From: an uncultured Lachnospiraceae bacterium
Lineage (GTDB): Bacteria; Bacillota; Clostridia; Lachnospirales; Lachnospiraceae
Direction of reading: 5' to 3'
NCBI GenBank assembly: GCA_947625775.1
Contig: CANQPM010000007.1
Span: forward strand, 124,001 to 188,000
Length of the DNA stretch: 64,000 nucleotides
The position numbers were made by a program, and so were the translations under genes. The stretch's first letter is position 1. Each line of letters opens with the position of its first letter. Of the stretch, positions 43,946 to 52,024 are shown in pieces. The notes beneath the pieces are model-generated. The model was not told where the DNA came from. It ran no database searches and worked only from the letters and a program-made list of their open reading frames with translations.

Positions 43946-44376
43946 CTGCTGTCCGCCTGTCTTTATTATATGATGTTCTTGATTGTTTTACAATAGTCTG
44001 CCTTAGTTTTAATGTCAAATATCTTCCTCCCTTTCTGCATAGCGCTGTCTGCGTATGCCCTGTTATGTTTTACTCCATTCGCGGGGAATTTTGCTTAAGA
44101 TTTCTAAAATGAAGATTAAGCGTGAGTCCGTTTACGAAATTTAGAATGTGTGCATTGACAGATATTCTGTCAGCGACGCTCATTATTATAACAAGACAGC
44201 AGCCAACTGGCAAGCATTTTAAGGAAAATAGTGCTTAAACTTCATTTGCTTGATTTTTTGCAATCATTATCTGCCTTGCCTACTCCTTCTGCTTGTCACT
44301 TTGCTTTATCTGCTCTTTTTTGTATGGCAGGGAATCAATGTATATTGCGTTAAATATTTAAAAATTTTATACTATA
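43946..44376. other. Gene-free stretch before the sigma/ABC island
   Basis: AT-rich sequence of about 430 bp with only short broken frames. I see no RNA gene or repeat family member; it may hold decayed coding sequence from the neighbouring nuclease-family remnant. Confidence 0.4.
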
Positions 44377-44403
44377 TGCAACTTTTTCACGTTTTGATAC
44401 GAA
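44377..44403 (+). promoter_or_regulatory. Candidate ECF-type promoter of the sigma/ABC operon
   Basis: TGCAAC (44377-44382) and CGAA (44400-44403) are separated by 17 bp, with the start codon 20 bp further on. The AAC -35 motif and CG-starting -10 are typical for ECF sigma factors that control their own operon. Confidence 0.45.
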
Positions 44404-44422
44404 TATAAAAAGAGAAAGGGGG

Positions 44423-44995
44423 ATGAAAGAAGCATTGAAGGAACAGGAAGAAATAAAATGGATCCGAAATATCAGATTATTCGGTTCTAAAAAAGACGCT
44501 GACTTTTTAATCCGTTCCTATTATGACGAAATTTACAGATACGTATTCCGTCAACTATCCGGGAACGCCGATACCTATGATCTGACACAGGAAATATTCA
44601 TTTCAATGCTGCGATCCATAAAAACATACAAAAAAGAACAGGCTTCCTTTCGGACGTGGCTGTATCACATTGCCACAAACAAAATTATAGATTACCGCCG
44701 AAAAAAAGTACCGCAGATGATTGCATTAGATGAAACCGAGGCAACAGATGAAAATGATTTTACACAGCAAATCGGACAATCAGAGCTACTGTATAAAATA
44801 GAAGCCTATGTAAGCTGTTTTCCGCTTAACGTACAGCAGGTCTACAGGCTTCATGTTTATGGTGATTTTACGTTTGAACAGATTTCACTAAATCTGGACA
44901 TTTCGGAAGGAACCGTAAAATCTTATTATTATAGGCTGCAGAAAAAAATCAAAAAGGAGTTTTATGATGAATATAGAGATGTTACCAGAGGATAA
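44423..44995 (+). CDS. ECF-type sigma-70 family RNA polymerase sigma factor
   Basis: 190 aa. Sigma region 2 (IRSYYDEIYRYVFRQLSGNADTYDLTQEIFISML) at about 28-65 and region 4 (QQVYRLHVYGDFTFEQISLNLDISEGTVKSYYYRLQKKIK) at about 138-180; regions 1 and 3 are absent, as in ECF factors. AAAGGGGG precedes the ATG. Its 3' end overlaps the next gene by 32 bp, so the two are coupled. It heads a five-gene operon ending in an ABC transporter, and the product probably drives the operon. The composition is more AT-rich than the neighbouring genes, suggesting acquisition. Confidence 0.9.
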   Translation: MKEALKEQEEIKWIRNIRLFGSKKDADFLIRSYYDEIYRYVFRQLSGNADTYDLTQEIFISMLRSIKTYKKEQASFRTWLYHIATNKIIDYRRKKVPQMIALDETEATDENDFTQQIGQSELLYKIEAYVSCFPLNVQQVYRLHVYGDFTFEQISLNLDISEGTVKSYYYRLQKKIKKEFYDEYRDVTRG

Positions 44996-45710
44996 AAAGA
45001 ATCTTGCGATTCAGCAAATCATAGAAAAAGGAATTGCTTCGCCACATGACAGATTAAGGAAACTGACAACAGCGTTTCGTTTCTGTATCCCCAAGTATCT
45101 TTTTTTTGATATGGGCGACTGTATTTTCATAGGACTGTTGGCGGCATTTATAAGCTGGGTTGTTCTCTGGAGGGTAAATGATAACTTTTTATGCTGTTCT
45201 TTATTAGCTGCTTCTCCGTTTGCATATATGGCTGTTTATCTTTTAACAACATGGAAAGAATACCAGCAGCAAATGTATGAGATGAAAATGGTCTGTTTTT
45301 TTGACCTGTATAAGGTAACGGCTCTCAGAATGTTATACTTCAGCAGCCTTAATCTTGTCCTGAATTTCATTATACTACTTTCAGAGCGCAGCTTCTTTCA
45401 CTCTGATATATTATTTTGGCGATTACTGGGTATTTCATTTTCAGCCATTTTTCTCTATGGGCTTTTACTCATTCTTTTCCAATTAAAGGGGCAGGGACGA
45501 AAATCATTTATTTTACCACCCCTCCTTTGGATTATCGCAAACAGCATTGCCTTTATATTTTTTAATGAACACATAGAGAAATTTATTATGGAATTGTCTA
45601 TTACTATTGTGTACACCGCAACCGCAGTATTGCTGCTGCTGTATCTTGCAGCATTATACATTTATATGATAGCTGGCAAGGGAGGAAAAGAATATGCTGT
45701 CAGTAAATAA
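44964..45710 (+). CDS. Membrane protein, possible anti-sigma factor
   Basis: 248 aa. A soluble N-terminal stretch of about 45 residues (MLPEDKKNLAIQQIIEKG ...) is followed by six hydrophobic segments. Its position directly after an ECF sigma gene, with a 32-bp overlap and AAGGAG for its own ATG, is that of a membrane anti-sigma factor. The N-terminus has no recognisable zinc-binding HxxxCxxC motif, so it would not be a ZAS-type anti-sigma. The function rests on position alone. Confidence 0.6.
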   Translation: MMNIEMLPEDKKNLAIQQIIEKGIASPHDRLRKLTTAFRFCIPKYLFFDMGDCIFIGLLAAFISWVVLWRVNDNFLCCSLLAASPFAYMAVYLLTTWKEYQQQMYEMKMVCFFDLYKVTALRMLYFSSLNLVLNFIILLSERSFFHSDILFWRLLGISFSAIFLYGLLLILFQLKGQGRKSFILPPLLWIIANSIAFIFFNEHIEKFIMELSITIVYTATAVLLLLYLAALYIYMIAGKGGKEYAVSK

Positions 45711-46545
45711 TGTCACCAAAAAATATGGTAATTTCATGGCGCTAAAAAATATCAATATTGAATTTGACCATGGCGTATATGGATTACTGGCTCCTAACGG
45801 AGCTGGAAAAACCACCTTGATGAAAATGCTTGCAACTCTTTCTTTCCCAACTAAAGGTGAAATTCTTTGGGACGGTACGGATATACGTCAGTTAGATGAG
45901 GGATATCGAAATATCCTCGGATTTCTGCCGCAACAATTTGGATATTATAAAAACTATTCTCCGCGGCAGTTCCTTCGCTATATGGCGGCGTTGAAAGGAA
46001 TCAGTAAACGCACCGCGGATAAAAAAATAGATATGCTTCTTGAAAAGGTTTATTTGAAGGATTCTGCGGATAAAAAAATGAAACAGTTTTCCGGCGGCAT
46101 GATTCAAAGGGTTGGAATTGCACAGGCTCTGCTCAACGATCCAAAATTACTTATACTGGACGAGCCGACAGCAGGGCTTGATCCGAAAGAACGGGTGCGT
46201 TTTCGCTCTATGCTTCATTCACTGGCAGGGGACCGAATTGTGATCCTGTCTACGCATATTGTTTCAGACATTGAGACAATCGCGGATAAGATTATTCTGC
46301 TGAAAAATCATAAGCTGCTTTGCTGCGAAGCTCCGACAAAAATATGTTCCTCTTTAAGCGGAAATGTCTTTGAAATACCTGTCGGAAGCCAAGTGCAGTC
46401 ATCCTATGAAATTCTATATGAACGCCAGACTGATATGGGAACCGTGCTGCGTGTTTACAGTGAAACATACCCAGAAGGAGCCGTAAAAGTGTCCCCCAAT
46501 TTGGAAGATGTGTTCCTGATCGTTTATCGTGATGAAAGGAAATAA
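45694..46545 (+). CDS. ABC transporter ATP-binding protein
   Basis: 283 aa. Walker A APNGAGKTTLMK, Q-loop GFLPQQFGYY, signature FSGGMIQRVGIAQ, Walker B LLILDEPTAGLDP and H-loop STHIVSDIETI. The family is the multidrug/lantibiotic-immunity type that pairs with separate multi-spanning permeases. The start lies within the upstream gene (17-bp overlap) with GGAGG before it, and the permease follows 2 bp after the stop. Likely exports or resists a membrane-active compound sensed by the sigma system (inference). Confidence 0.93.
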   Translation: MLSVNNVTKKYGNFMALKNINIEFDHGVYGLLAPNGAGKTTLMKMLATLSFPTKGEILWDGTDIRQLDEGYRNILGFLPQQFGYYKNYSPRQFLRYMAALKGISKRTADKKIDMLLEKVYLKDSADKKMKQFSGGMIQRVGIAQALLNDPKLLILDEPTAGLDPKERVRFRSMLHSLAGDRIVILSTHIVSDIETIADKIILLKNHKLLCCEAPTKICSSLSGNVFEIPVGSQVQSSYEILYERQTDMGTVLRVYSETYPEGAVKVSPNLEDVFLIVYRDERK

Positions 46546-46547
46546 CA

Positions 46548-47702
46548 GTGAAGCTGATAGGATTGGAAATAAAAAAATTACTGCTGAATAAAGTGTTATA
46601 TTTATTTATTGGGGCATGCCTCATATTTAATTTTGCAGTAATTGCTTTAACAAGTGATGAACGCGACTTTGTAAGCTATGTGAGTGAAACAGTCAATATC
46701 ACTGGAGATCAGGCTAACGCTTCCTTTTTAGAATATCTTAATGCGCAGCCAGAGAATCCCTTTCGTAACCGCCTTATAGCAAATTGCGCTGATGCGGCAA
46801 AAATATATGATTCCTTTGACGCTGTGACAATGGGAAAAGACTGGTATTATGACGAATATTATACGGGAGCGCCCTTCCTTACTGGGCTGCTCATGAAAAA
46901 ATACGGGAAATTAAACAATTCTGTACAACAGTTAAATTTAGACAACGCTGATCTGTCTGTCTATGCAGCCGACGCCACGAACAAGGTGCATGATGCATTG
47001 TTCACCTATGTGCTAAAATCGCTCCTGGTTGAAGGATTTATACTGATTTCCTTTTTAACCATTTATACTATGGGTATGGAACGACAAAATTCTACGACAG
47101 CGATTGTATATTGCAGCCGCAGAGGACGGTCGCTTGTCAAAGATAAAATGGTTGCTACGGGAATTGTAAACGCCTGCTGTATTCTGTTTTTATACGTCAT
47201 AACTTTACTGATTCTGTTCTCTGTATGGGATTTGGGCAGGATATGGGATTCCAATGTGGCAAGCTGTTTTCATAAGGTACGTGACGACAACCTTCCTTTT
47301 GACAAGCCTTTTCTTACATGGGCGAGTTTCACGGTTAAAGAATATTTCGTGGCTTCCCTGCTTTTAGAAATAATATTGCTTGCAGTCTGGCAGCTCATTT
47401 CTTCGTGCGTCAGTATTTTGGTCTGCCATTCAGCAAATGGCTTTTTGATTAATGCGGCCATTTTGATTTCCCCGTATTTTTTGTCCGTTTTCTTTGTGAA
47501 TCAGGAGTTGTGGTGGCTGTTCTATTTGAATACCTTTTCCATCTCTATGCTCACCCTTCATCAACATTTGTGGTTTACAGACTTAGGCGCCTATGAGCTG
47601 ATACCCTGGCAGGAGGTTTGGTCGGCTGCCATTCATTTATTGGTCTGCGTTATTTTCTTTTTTGCCACGGTTAAAAGATTTAAGAGAAAGGAGCTTTTGT
47701 AA
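46548..47702 (+). CDS. ABC transporter permease 1
   Basis: 384 aa starting at GTG 46548, with GAAAGGAAAT just before it. One N-terminal membrane helix (NKVLYLFIGACLIFNFAVIAL), a large extracytoplasmic loop of about 110 residues, then five hydrophobic segments ending in FFFATVKRFKRK. This is the ABC-2 layout. The stop is directly followed by the next permease ATG with no gap, so it forms a heteromeric transporter with the second permease and the ATPase. Substrate unknown. Confidence 0.8.
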   Translation: MKLIGLEIKKLLLNKVLYLFIGACLIFNFAVIALTSDERDFVSYVSETVNITGDQANASFLEYLNAQPENPFRNRLIANCADAAKIYDSFDAVTMGKDWYYDEYYTGAPFLTGLLMKKYGKLNNSVQQLNLDNADLSVYAADATNKVHDALFTYVLKSLLVEGFILISFLTIYTMGMERQNSTTAIVYCSRRGRSLVKDKMVATGIVNACCILFLYVITLLILFSVWDLGRIWDSNVASCFHKVRDDNLPFDKPFLTWASFTVKEYFVASLLLEIILLAVWQLISSCVSILVCHSANGFLINAAILISPYFLSVFFVNQELWWLFYLNTFSISMLTLHQHLWFTDLGAYELIPWQEVWSAAIHLLVCVIFFFATVKRFKRKELL

Positions 47703-48905
47703 ATGTTCGGTCAGGAGCTTAAAAAAATTTGGAAAAAAGAACGTCTTTTATTGATTGCGCTTATTGTGTTTGCTTATACCTCCACTTTTTTACTTCCGCA
47801 GATTCGCTCCGTAACGGTAACGCATGACGGAGAAGACGCTTTTGGAACAAGAACAGGTATTACCCGTGATTGGCTTTCCCGATATGGGGAAGATATTACC
47901 CCACAGGAATTTGAAAAAATTAAGCAGTGTTATTCACAAAGCCTTTCCGCAGGGCAGATTGTTATTTCCACAGAACCATATTTTGCGGAAAATCATGTGT
48001 TTACTTATGACGATTATCTTTCCTATATGCAAAACGCCTTAAACGGGGCAGACGGCTATTCCTATGATGCTTTAAGGAAAATGAGGGATTTTATATCAGC
48101 AAATACAGAATATTCCGCCATGTATTATCAGGAGTACGAACGGCTGATGCAGGACTATGAAAACAGCATTGAAAGAAAAGAATACGCAAATGAAATGAAA
48201 TTGTCCGGCAGGGCAAAAGAAAACGCTGCGTCCATCCTTTCCACATTACAGCAGGCAAAGGGACAGGGAAGCCTTCTGCCCAATGAGTTTGTATTTTATG
48301 CAAACCGATATTTTGTAAATATTTCTATTTTATGTATGATATTGACACTCTTTATTGCCGCTCCTGTTATGGTAAACGATAACGGAAGTAATATTCGGCA
48401 GGGACAATACAGCAGTAAGACAGGCAGAAAAATATATCGTCTGCAGTATCTAAGTATGCTGTTCTCCCTCTCTGTATTTACCGCGGCAATTTTGTTTTGC
48501 TATTTATTGCTTTGGCGCAGCACAGGCTCAAATGATTTTTTTAATTGCAGCATTTTTTCATTTCAGATTACGGAGATACCCGCTTTTACGGATATTGAAT
48601 ACGGCAAATATATTTATATAATGATGTGGCTTGTCTTTGTTCTCACAAATGGAATTGGTGGAATTGTATTTTATTTATCTGGGACAAGCCATAATTATAT
48701 TGAAATGCTGATGAAAACGCTCCCTGTTGTTTTCGCTGGAATTATTGTGTCATTATCTTTGGACAATAGCTTTTTCAATACCAATTACCTGTTCCGACTG
48801 ACGGGGATAAGGGGTATTGAAATCGTGCCTATTGCTATAGTTTTTGTGCTGGGAATATTTTTGAACGCAAAAGAAACCCATAAACAATATAAAACGCAGC
48901 TATAA
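47703..48905 (+). CDS. ABC transporter permease 2
   Basis: 400 aa. Same plan as the preceding permease: an N-terminal helix (LLLIALIVFAYTSTFLLPQI), an extracellular loop of about 170 residues, then five or six helices, ending in VFVLGIFLNAKETHKQYK. ATG immediately follows the upstream stop. It is the last gene of the sigma-antisigma-ATPase-permease-permease operon and converges on fruK, with only 19 bp between the stop codons. Confidence 0.8.
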   Translation: MFGQELKKIWKKERLLLIALIVFAYTSTFLLPQIRSVTVTHDGEDAFGTRTGITRDWLSRYGEDITPQEFEKIKQCYSQSLSAGQIVISTEPYFAENHVFTYDDYLSYMQNALNGADGYSYDALRKMRDFISANTEYSAMYYQEYERLMQDYENSIERKEYANEMKLSGRAKENAASILSTLQQAKGQGSLLPNEFVFYANRYFVNISILCMILTLFIAAPVMVNDNGSNIRQGQYSSKTGRKIYRLQYLSMLFSLSVFTAAILFCYLLLWRSTGSNDFFNCSIFSFQITEIPAFTDIEYGKYIYIMMWLVFVLTNGIGGIVFYLSGTSHNYIEMLMKTLPVVFAGIIVSLSLDNSFFNTNYLFRLTGIRGIEIVPIAIVFVLGIFLNAKETHKQYKTQL

Positions 48906-48924
48906 CTAATCCCCCCTTATGCTG

Positions 48925-49854
48925 TCAACCCACTCTCTCAACCACAACCTCTTTCTTCAATCTCTCCACCAGCTCCTTTGCAGGCGGCTTAGTCCCCACT
49001 GTCGTGACAGCTCCCGCTGATGCCGCCATGCACAGGCGCATCATCTCATCATCATCAAGCCCGTTTTCCCATGCATACGCCAGCGCTGCGACAAACGCGT
49101 CCCCCGCTCCCACCGTCGAATGTGCCTCGACTGAAAGCGCCCTGCTTTTGACAACGCAGTCTCCTTTTGCAATAATCGCTCCGTCACTCCCCATAGTAAC
49201 CGCCACAAGCCCTATCCCTTTACGGCTTAACTCTCCCGCCGCCTGCACAAGCTCACCCGTATTTTCGCACTTATGCCCTACATATTCTTCAAGCTCCTCA
49301 CGGTTCGGCTTTATCATATCAGGACAAACCTCCAGCGCATTTTTCAAAAGCTCACCGTCAGCGTCTAAAAGCACGCACGCGCCCTTTTTATGTGCCAGCC
49401 TGATTATATCAGCGTAAACCATCTTATCAACTCCCGACGGTACGCTCCCCGCAAGCACAAAAAGAGTATTTTCATCCGCATACCCCTCAAGCTTTTCCAA
49501 AAGCGCACCAATCCTTCCTTTATCTATCGCCGCTCCTGCCTCATTCAATTCCGTCACAGTGCCGTCCGCCTCAATCACCTTCGTGTTTGTCCGCGTCTCT
49601 CCGTCAACGTAAATAAAATCCGTCCGTATTCCCATTTCCCCCAGCGCGCGCTCAATCATTCTCCCAGTATTCCCCGCAAGAAATCCCACAGCAATACTCT
49701 CCCCGCCAAGCTCGCGTATGGTCTTTGATACATTTATCCCTTTTCCGCCGACGTCAAGCTCTATCCGCTTAATGCGGTTTAAGCCTCCCCTTTCAAGCCT
49801 CTCTATTTCCACAGTCTTGTCAACCGCAGGATTAAACGTCACAGTCACAATCAT
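48925..49854 (-). CDS. fruK: 1-phosphofructokinase (PfkB family)
   Basis: 309 aa from ATG 49854 (GGAGGAATT upstream). Ribokinase/PfkB fold: TVTFNPAVDKTVEI, the first glycine motif ELDVGGKGINVSKTI, KPNREELEEYVG and the catalytic AHSTVGAGDAFVAALA. It would phosphorylate fructose-1-phosphate to the bisphosphate; tagatose-6-phosphate kinase is an alternative in this family. No fruR or fruA gene is adjacent; it is flanked by the ABC island and the spoVA genes, from which a terminator separates it. Confidence 0.88.
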   Translation of the reverse strand: MIVTVTFNPAVDKTVEIERLERGGLNRIKRIELDVGGKGINVSKTIRELGGESIAVGFLAGNTGRMIERALGEMGIRTDFIYVDGETRTNTKVIEADGTVTELNEAGAAIDKGRIGALLEKLEGYADENTLFVLAGSVPSGVDKMVYADIIRLAHKKGACVLLDADGELLKNALEVCPDMIKPNREELEEYVGHKCENTGELVQAAGELSRKGIGLVAVTMGSDGAIIAKGDCVVKSRALSVEAHSTVGAGDAFVAALAYAWENGLDDDEMMRLCMAASAGAVTTVGTKPPAKELVERLKKEVVVERVG

Positions 49855-49913
49855 TGCAAATTCCTCCATACCCTATAATCAAAATAATAGATATTTTACA
49901 AAACTCTATTCGC

Positions 49914-49947
49914 AAAAAAATAAGAACGCTTTTCAACGTCCTTATTA
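49914..49947 (-). terminator. Terminator of the spoVA operon
   Basis: AATAAGGACG pairs with CGTTCTTATT, followed on the minus strand by TTTTTTT. It is 31 bp past the spoVAC stop. Confidence 0.85.
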
Positions 49948-49978
49948 TATCACAGTATGCTATTCCCCTCAATGCCGC

Positions 49979-50443
49979 TTATCCGATAAATCCTATGATT
50001 TTCCCAAGCCAGTAAATCACCCCAAGCCCCCAGCTCGTCACTATTCCAAAGAGTATCACAGGTCCCGCAATCGTAAAAATCTTCGTCCCGATTCCAAATA
50101 CCTGCCCTTCCGTCTTGTACTCAATCGCCGACGATACCACGGAATTTGCAAAGCCCGTAATCGGCACAAGCGCGCCCGCTCCGCCCCATTTCACAAGCCC
50201 GCCGTAAATATTAAAGCCCGTCAAAACCGCGCTGAGCAAAATCAGCAGCATTGAACACCAGCTCGCCGCCGTATCCTTGTCAAGCCCGAAGCTGTCCTGC
50301 GCTACATTTACAATCAATTGCCCCAGACAGCATATAAGCCCGCCCATCACAAACGCCTTCGCCATCTGAACCGCCAGATTTGTTTTGGGAGAATTTTTCT
50401 CCACGTAATTCTGATATTCCTTCTTTTTTTCCTGAGTCGCCAT
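49979..50443 (-). CDS. spoVAC: Stage V sporulation protein AC
   Basis: 154 aa from ATG 50443 (AAAGGAGG upstream); the frame extends to 50470 but without a ribosome site. The SpoVAC signature is YVEKNSPKTNLAVQMAKAF, FVMGGLICCLGQ and GGAGALVPITGFANSVVSSAIEYKTEGQVFGIG. It has four or five membrane helices and is an inner-membrane component of the DPA channel used in spore formation and germination. It is the last gene of spoVAA-AB-AC; a terminator follows, so spoVAD and spoVAE are not linked here. Confidence 0.95.
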   Translation of the reverse strand: MATQEKKKEYQNYVEKNSPKTNLAVQMAKAFVMGGLICCLGQLIVNVAQDSFGLDKDTAASWCSMLLILLSAVLTGFNIYGGLVKWGGAGALVPITGFANSVVSSAIEYKTEGQVFGIGTKIFTIAGPVILFGIVTSWGLGVIYWLGKIIGFIG

Positions 50444-50466
50444 TACATTTCCTCCTTTAACCAGCG

Positions 50467-50907
50467 TCATACACCATTAAAAAATCCCGCCGCAAAATAA
50501 ACAAACGAACCCGCCGCCTTTCCAAGCGCTATTGAAGCCACAGCAACGGTCACTCCTTTTTTCAGCTTTATGCGCCTTGCAAAAATCGGCAGTCCGTCAA
50601 GCACCTCTGCAAGCGCTATCGAAAGACACCCGACAAAAATTCCCGAAAAAACTCCTATAACCGCCAGCAGCGCTATTCCCGCCGCACCCGCAGAAAGGCT
50701 GCAGCCCTCCAGCGGAAACGCGCTCAAAAGCCCGCCAAGCACAGCACCCGCGATAAGACACTCCTCATAAAAAATCTCATACTTTGCAGTGTTAGTCCTG
50801 CCCGCAAACCTCGGCACAAGCCCCACCACGAAAAGCACGGTAAACACTCCTGCCGATACCATAAGCCCAAAGCTTATCCCCAAAACCCAAAGTAAAATTG
50901 TCCTCAT
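50467..50907 (-). CDS. spoVAB: Stage V sporulation protein AB
   Basis: 146 aa with four or five hydrophobic segments. ISFGLMVSAGVFTVLFVVGLVPR and FVGCLSIALAEVLDGLPIFARR are typical of SpoVAB. The start codon overlaps the spoVAA stop (TAATG), and the stop lies 24 bp before the spoVAC start. Membrane protein of the spore DPA-uptake system. Confidence 0.92.
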   Translation of the reverse strand: MRTILLWVLGISFGLMVSAGVFTVLFVVGLVPRFAGRTNTAKYEIFYEECLIAGAVLGGLLSAFPLEGCSLSAGAAGIALLAVIGVFSGIFVGCLSIALAEVLDGLPIFARRIKLKKGVTVAVASIALGKAAGSFVYFAAGFFNGV

Positions 50908-51536
50908 TACTCTTTCCCGCCAACGCTTTCTTCCACCTTCTGCCTGTCTGCCATTTCCACTATCGCCTGATTTACGTCGCGCTCATAATTTCGCATCTCC
51001 ACCTCGAGCGGCGTAGGATCAGACGTAAGCCTTTTCCCGCCGATATGGTTGTAAAAAATGATAATCCCCGCGGCAAGCCCTATGGAATACGATATTTCAA
51101 GCGCCGTGTACCCGTCTGACTCCGCTCCTGTCACAAGCCTGTAAATCCTTGAAAGTATGTCAAAAAGCGCAATATCATTGTGAAACGCCATAATCGTAAA
51201 GGCTGAGCCAAAAAAGCAGACAAGCGCGACAAAAATAATCTTTACAATCTCGCCTATACTTGTCTTGTCCTCCTCCCTGTCCTTCTGGAAAGCGGCTTTT
51301 TCTACTATAATGTCCGTCTCGCCGATGCTTTCCACAGTTATTCCAGGGCTTAAACCGTCGAGCTCCTCTATGATTTTGAGTATGCTGATTACCACCCTCG
51401 GAGGCTTTCCCGACTTGAAATGATGTATTTTGAGCGCATTTGCCTTTGCAAGCAGCGTCTTATCCTCACAGTAAAGCTCCGCCGCGTCCGCAAGCTCTAC
51501 ATCATCCTGCGAAACAGAGACATTCTGCTTTGCCAT
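50907..51536 (-). CDS. spoVAA: Stage V sporulation protein AA
   Basis: 209 aa from ATG 51536 (AAGGTG upstream). The N-terminal soluble domain (about 1-95, VSVSQDDVELADAAELYCED ... ITVESIGETDIIV) is followed by two hydrophobic segments (IVKIIFVALVCFFGSAFTIM and SIGLAAGIIIFY) and a conserved GGKRLTSDPTPLEVEMRNYE near the end. First gene of the operon, likely under the forespore sigma factor G, though I did not identify its promoter. Confidence 0.93.
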   Translation of the reverse strand: MAKQNVSVSQDDVELADAAELYCEDKTLLAKANALKIHHFKSGKPPRVVISILKIIEELDGLSPGITVESIGETDIIVEKAAFQKDREEDKTSIGEIVKIIFVALVCFFGSAFTIMAFHNDIALFDILSRIYRLVTGAESDGYTALEISYSIGLAAGIIIFYNHIGGKRLTSDPTPLEVEMRNYERDVNQAIVEMADRQKVEESVGGKE

Positions 51537-51632
51537 AATGTACAACACCTTATTTGCCACAAAAACCATGCCTTTCCGCGCTATTCCTTATCCGCCCTAG
51601 TGCCTCTAAATGTCCTGCGCATAAAAAAAATA

Positions 51633-51678
51633 AACAATGATAATCTGCCAAATATTAATCCAGCAGACCATCATTGTT
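51633..51678 (-). terminator. Strong terminator upstream of spoVAA
   Basis: AACAATGAT ... ATCATTGTT with inner CTGC/GCAG pairing, followed on the minus strand by TATTTTTTTT. No recognisable minus-strand gene ends just before it. Confidence 0.75.
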
Positions 51679-51952
51679 ATCTTTTACAGTATTTTACTTA
51701 TTTATTCTAAAATTTTAAATCATCTCGATTTATGGCTTTCTTATTGCTTTCTTATTGCAGGCAAAAAGCCACGCAAAGCCGCTCCTGACGGCTTCACACC
51801 TCCGCCAAGCTGTTTCACATGGCTTGAAAACTCATATATTTATACCATCTGCAAAATCCTGTTGCAGCTTATCAAGAACATATGCAAACAGGGCATTAAT
51901 CTCTTTATGGTGTTGGTCTAAATATTGTCGCTTATGTTTCTCTTTTGAGTAA

Positions 51953-51991
51953 CAAAAAGCGCATGGTTTACATTTTACTGTTTCCATGCGC
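51953..51991 (-). terminator. Terminator of the Rpn-type nuclease gene
   Basis: GGCGCATGG / CCATGCGC stem with a 17-nt loop and a following TTTTTG on the minus strand, 34 bp past the stop. Confidence 0.8.
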
Positions 51992-52024
51992 CTTTACGTC
52001 GTTATTTTGATATTAAATTGTTGG

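Noticed and set aside
51832-51987. 51-codon minus-strand ORF (METVKCKPCAFC ...)
   Set aside because: Its start codon lies inside the stem of the Rpn gene terminator and the ribosome site is poor; the CxxC pair is not enough to support a gene.
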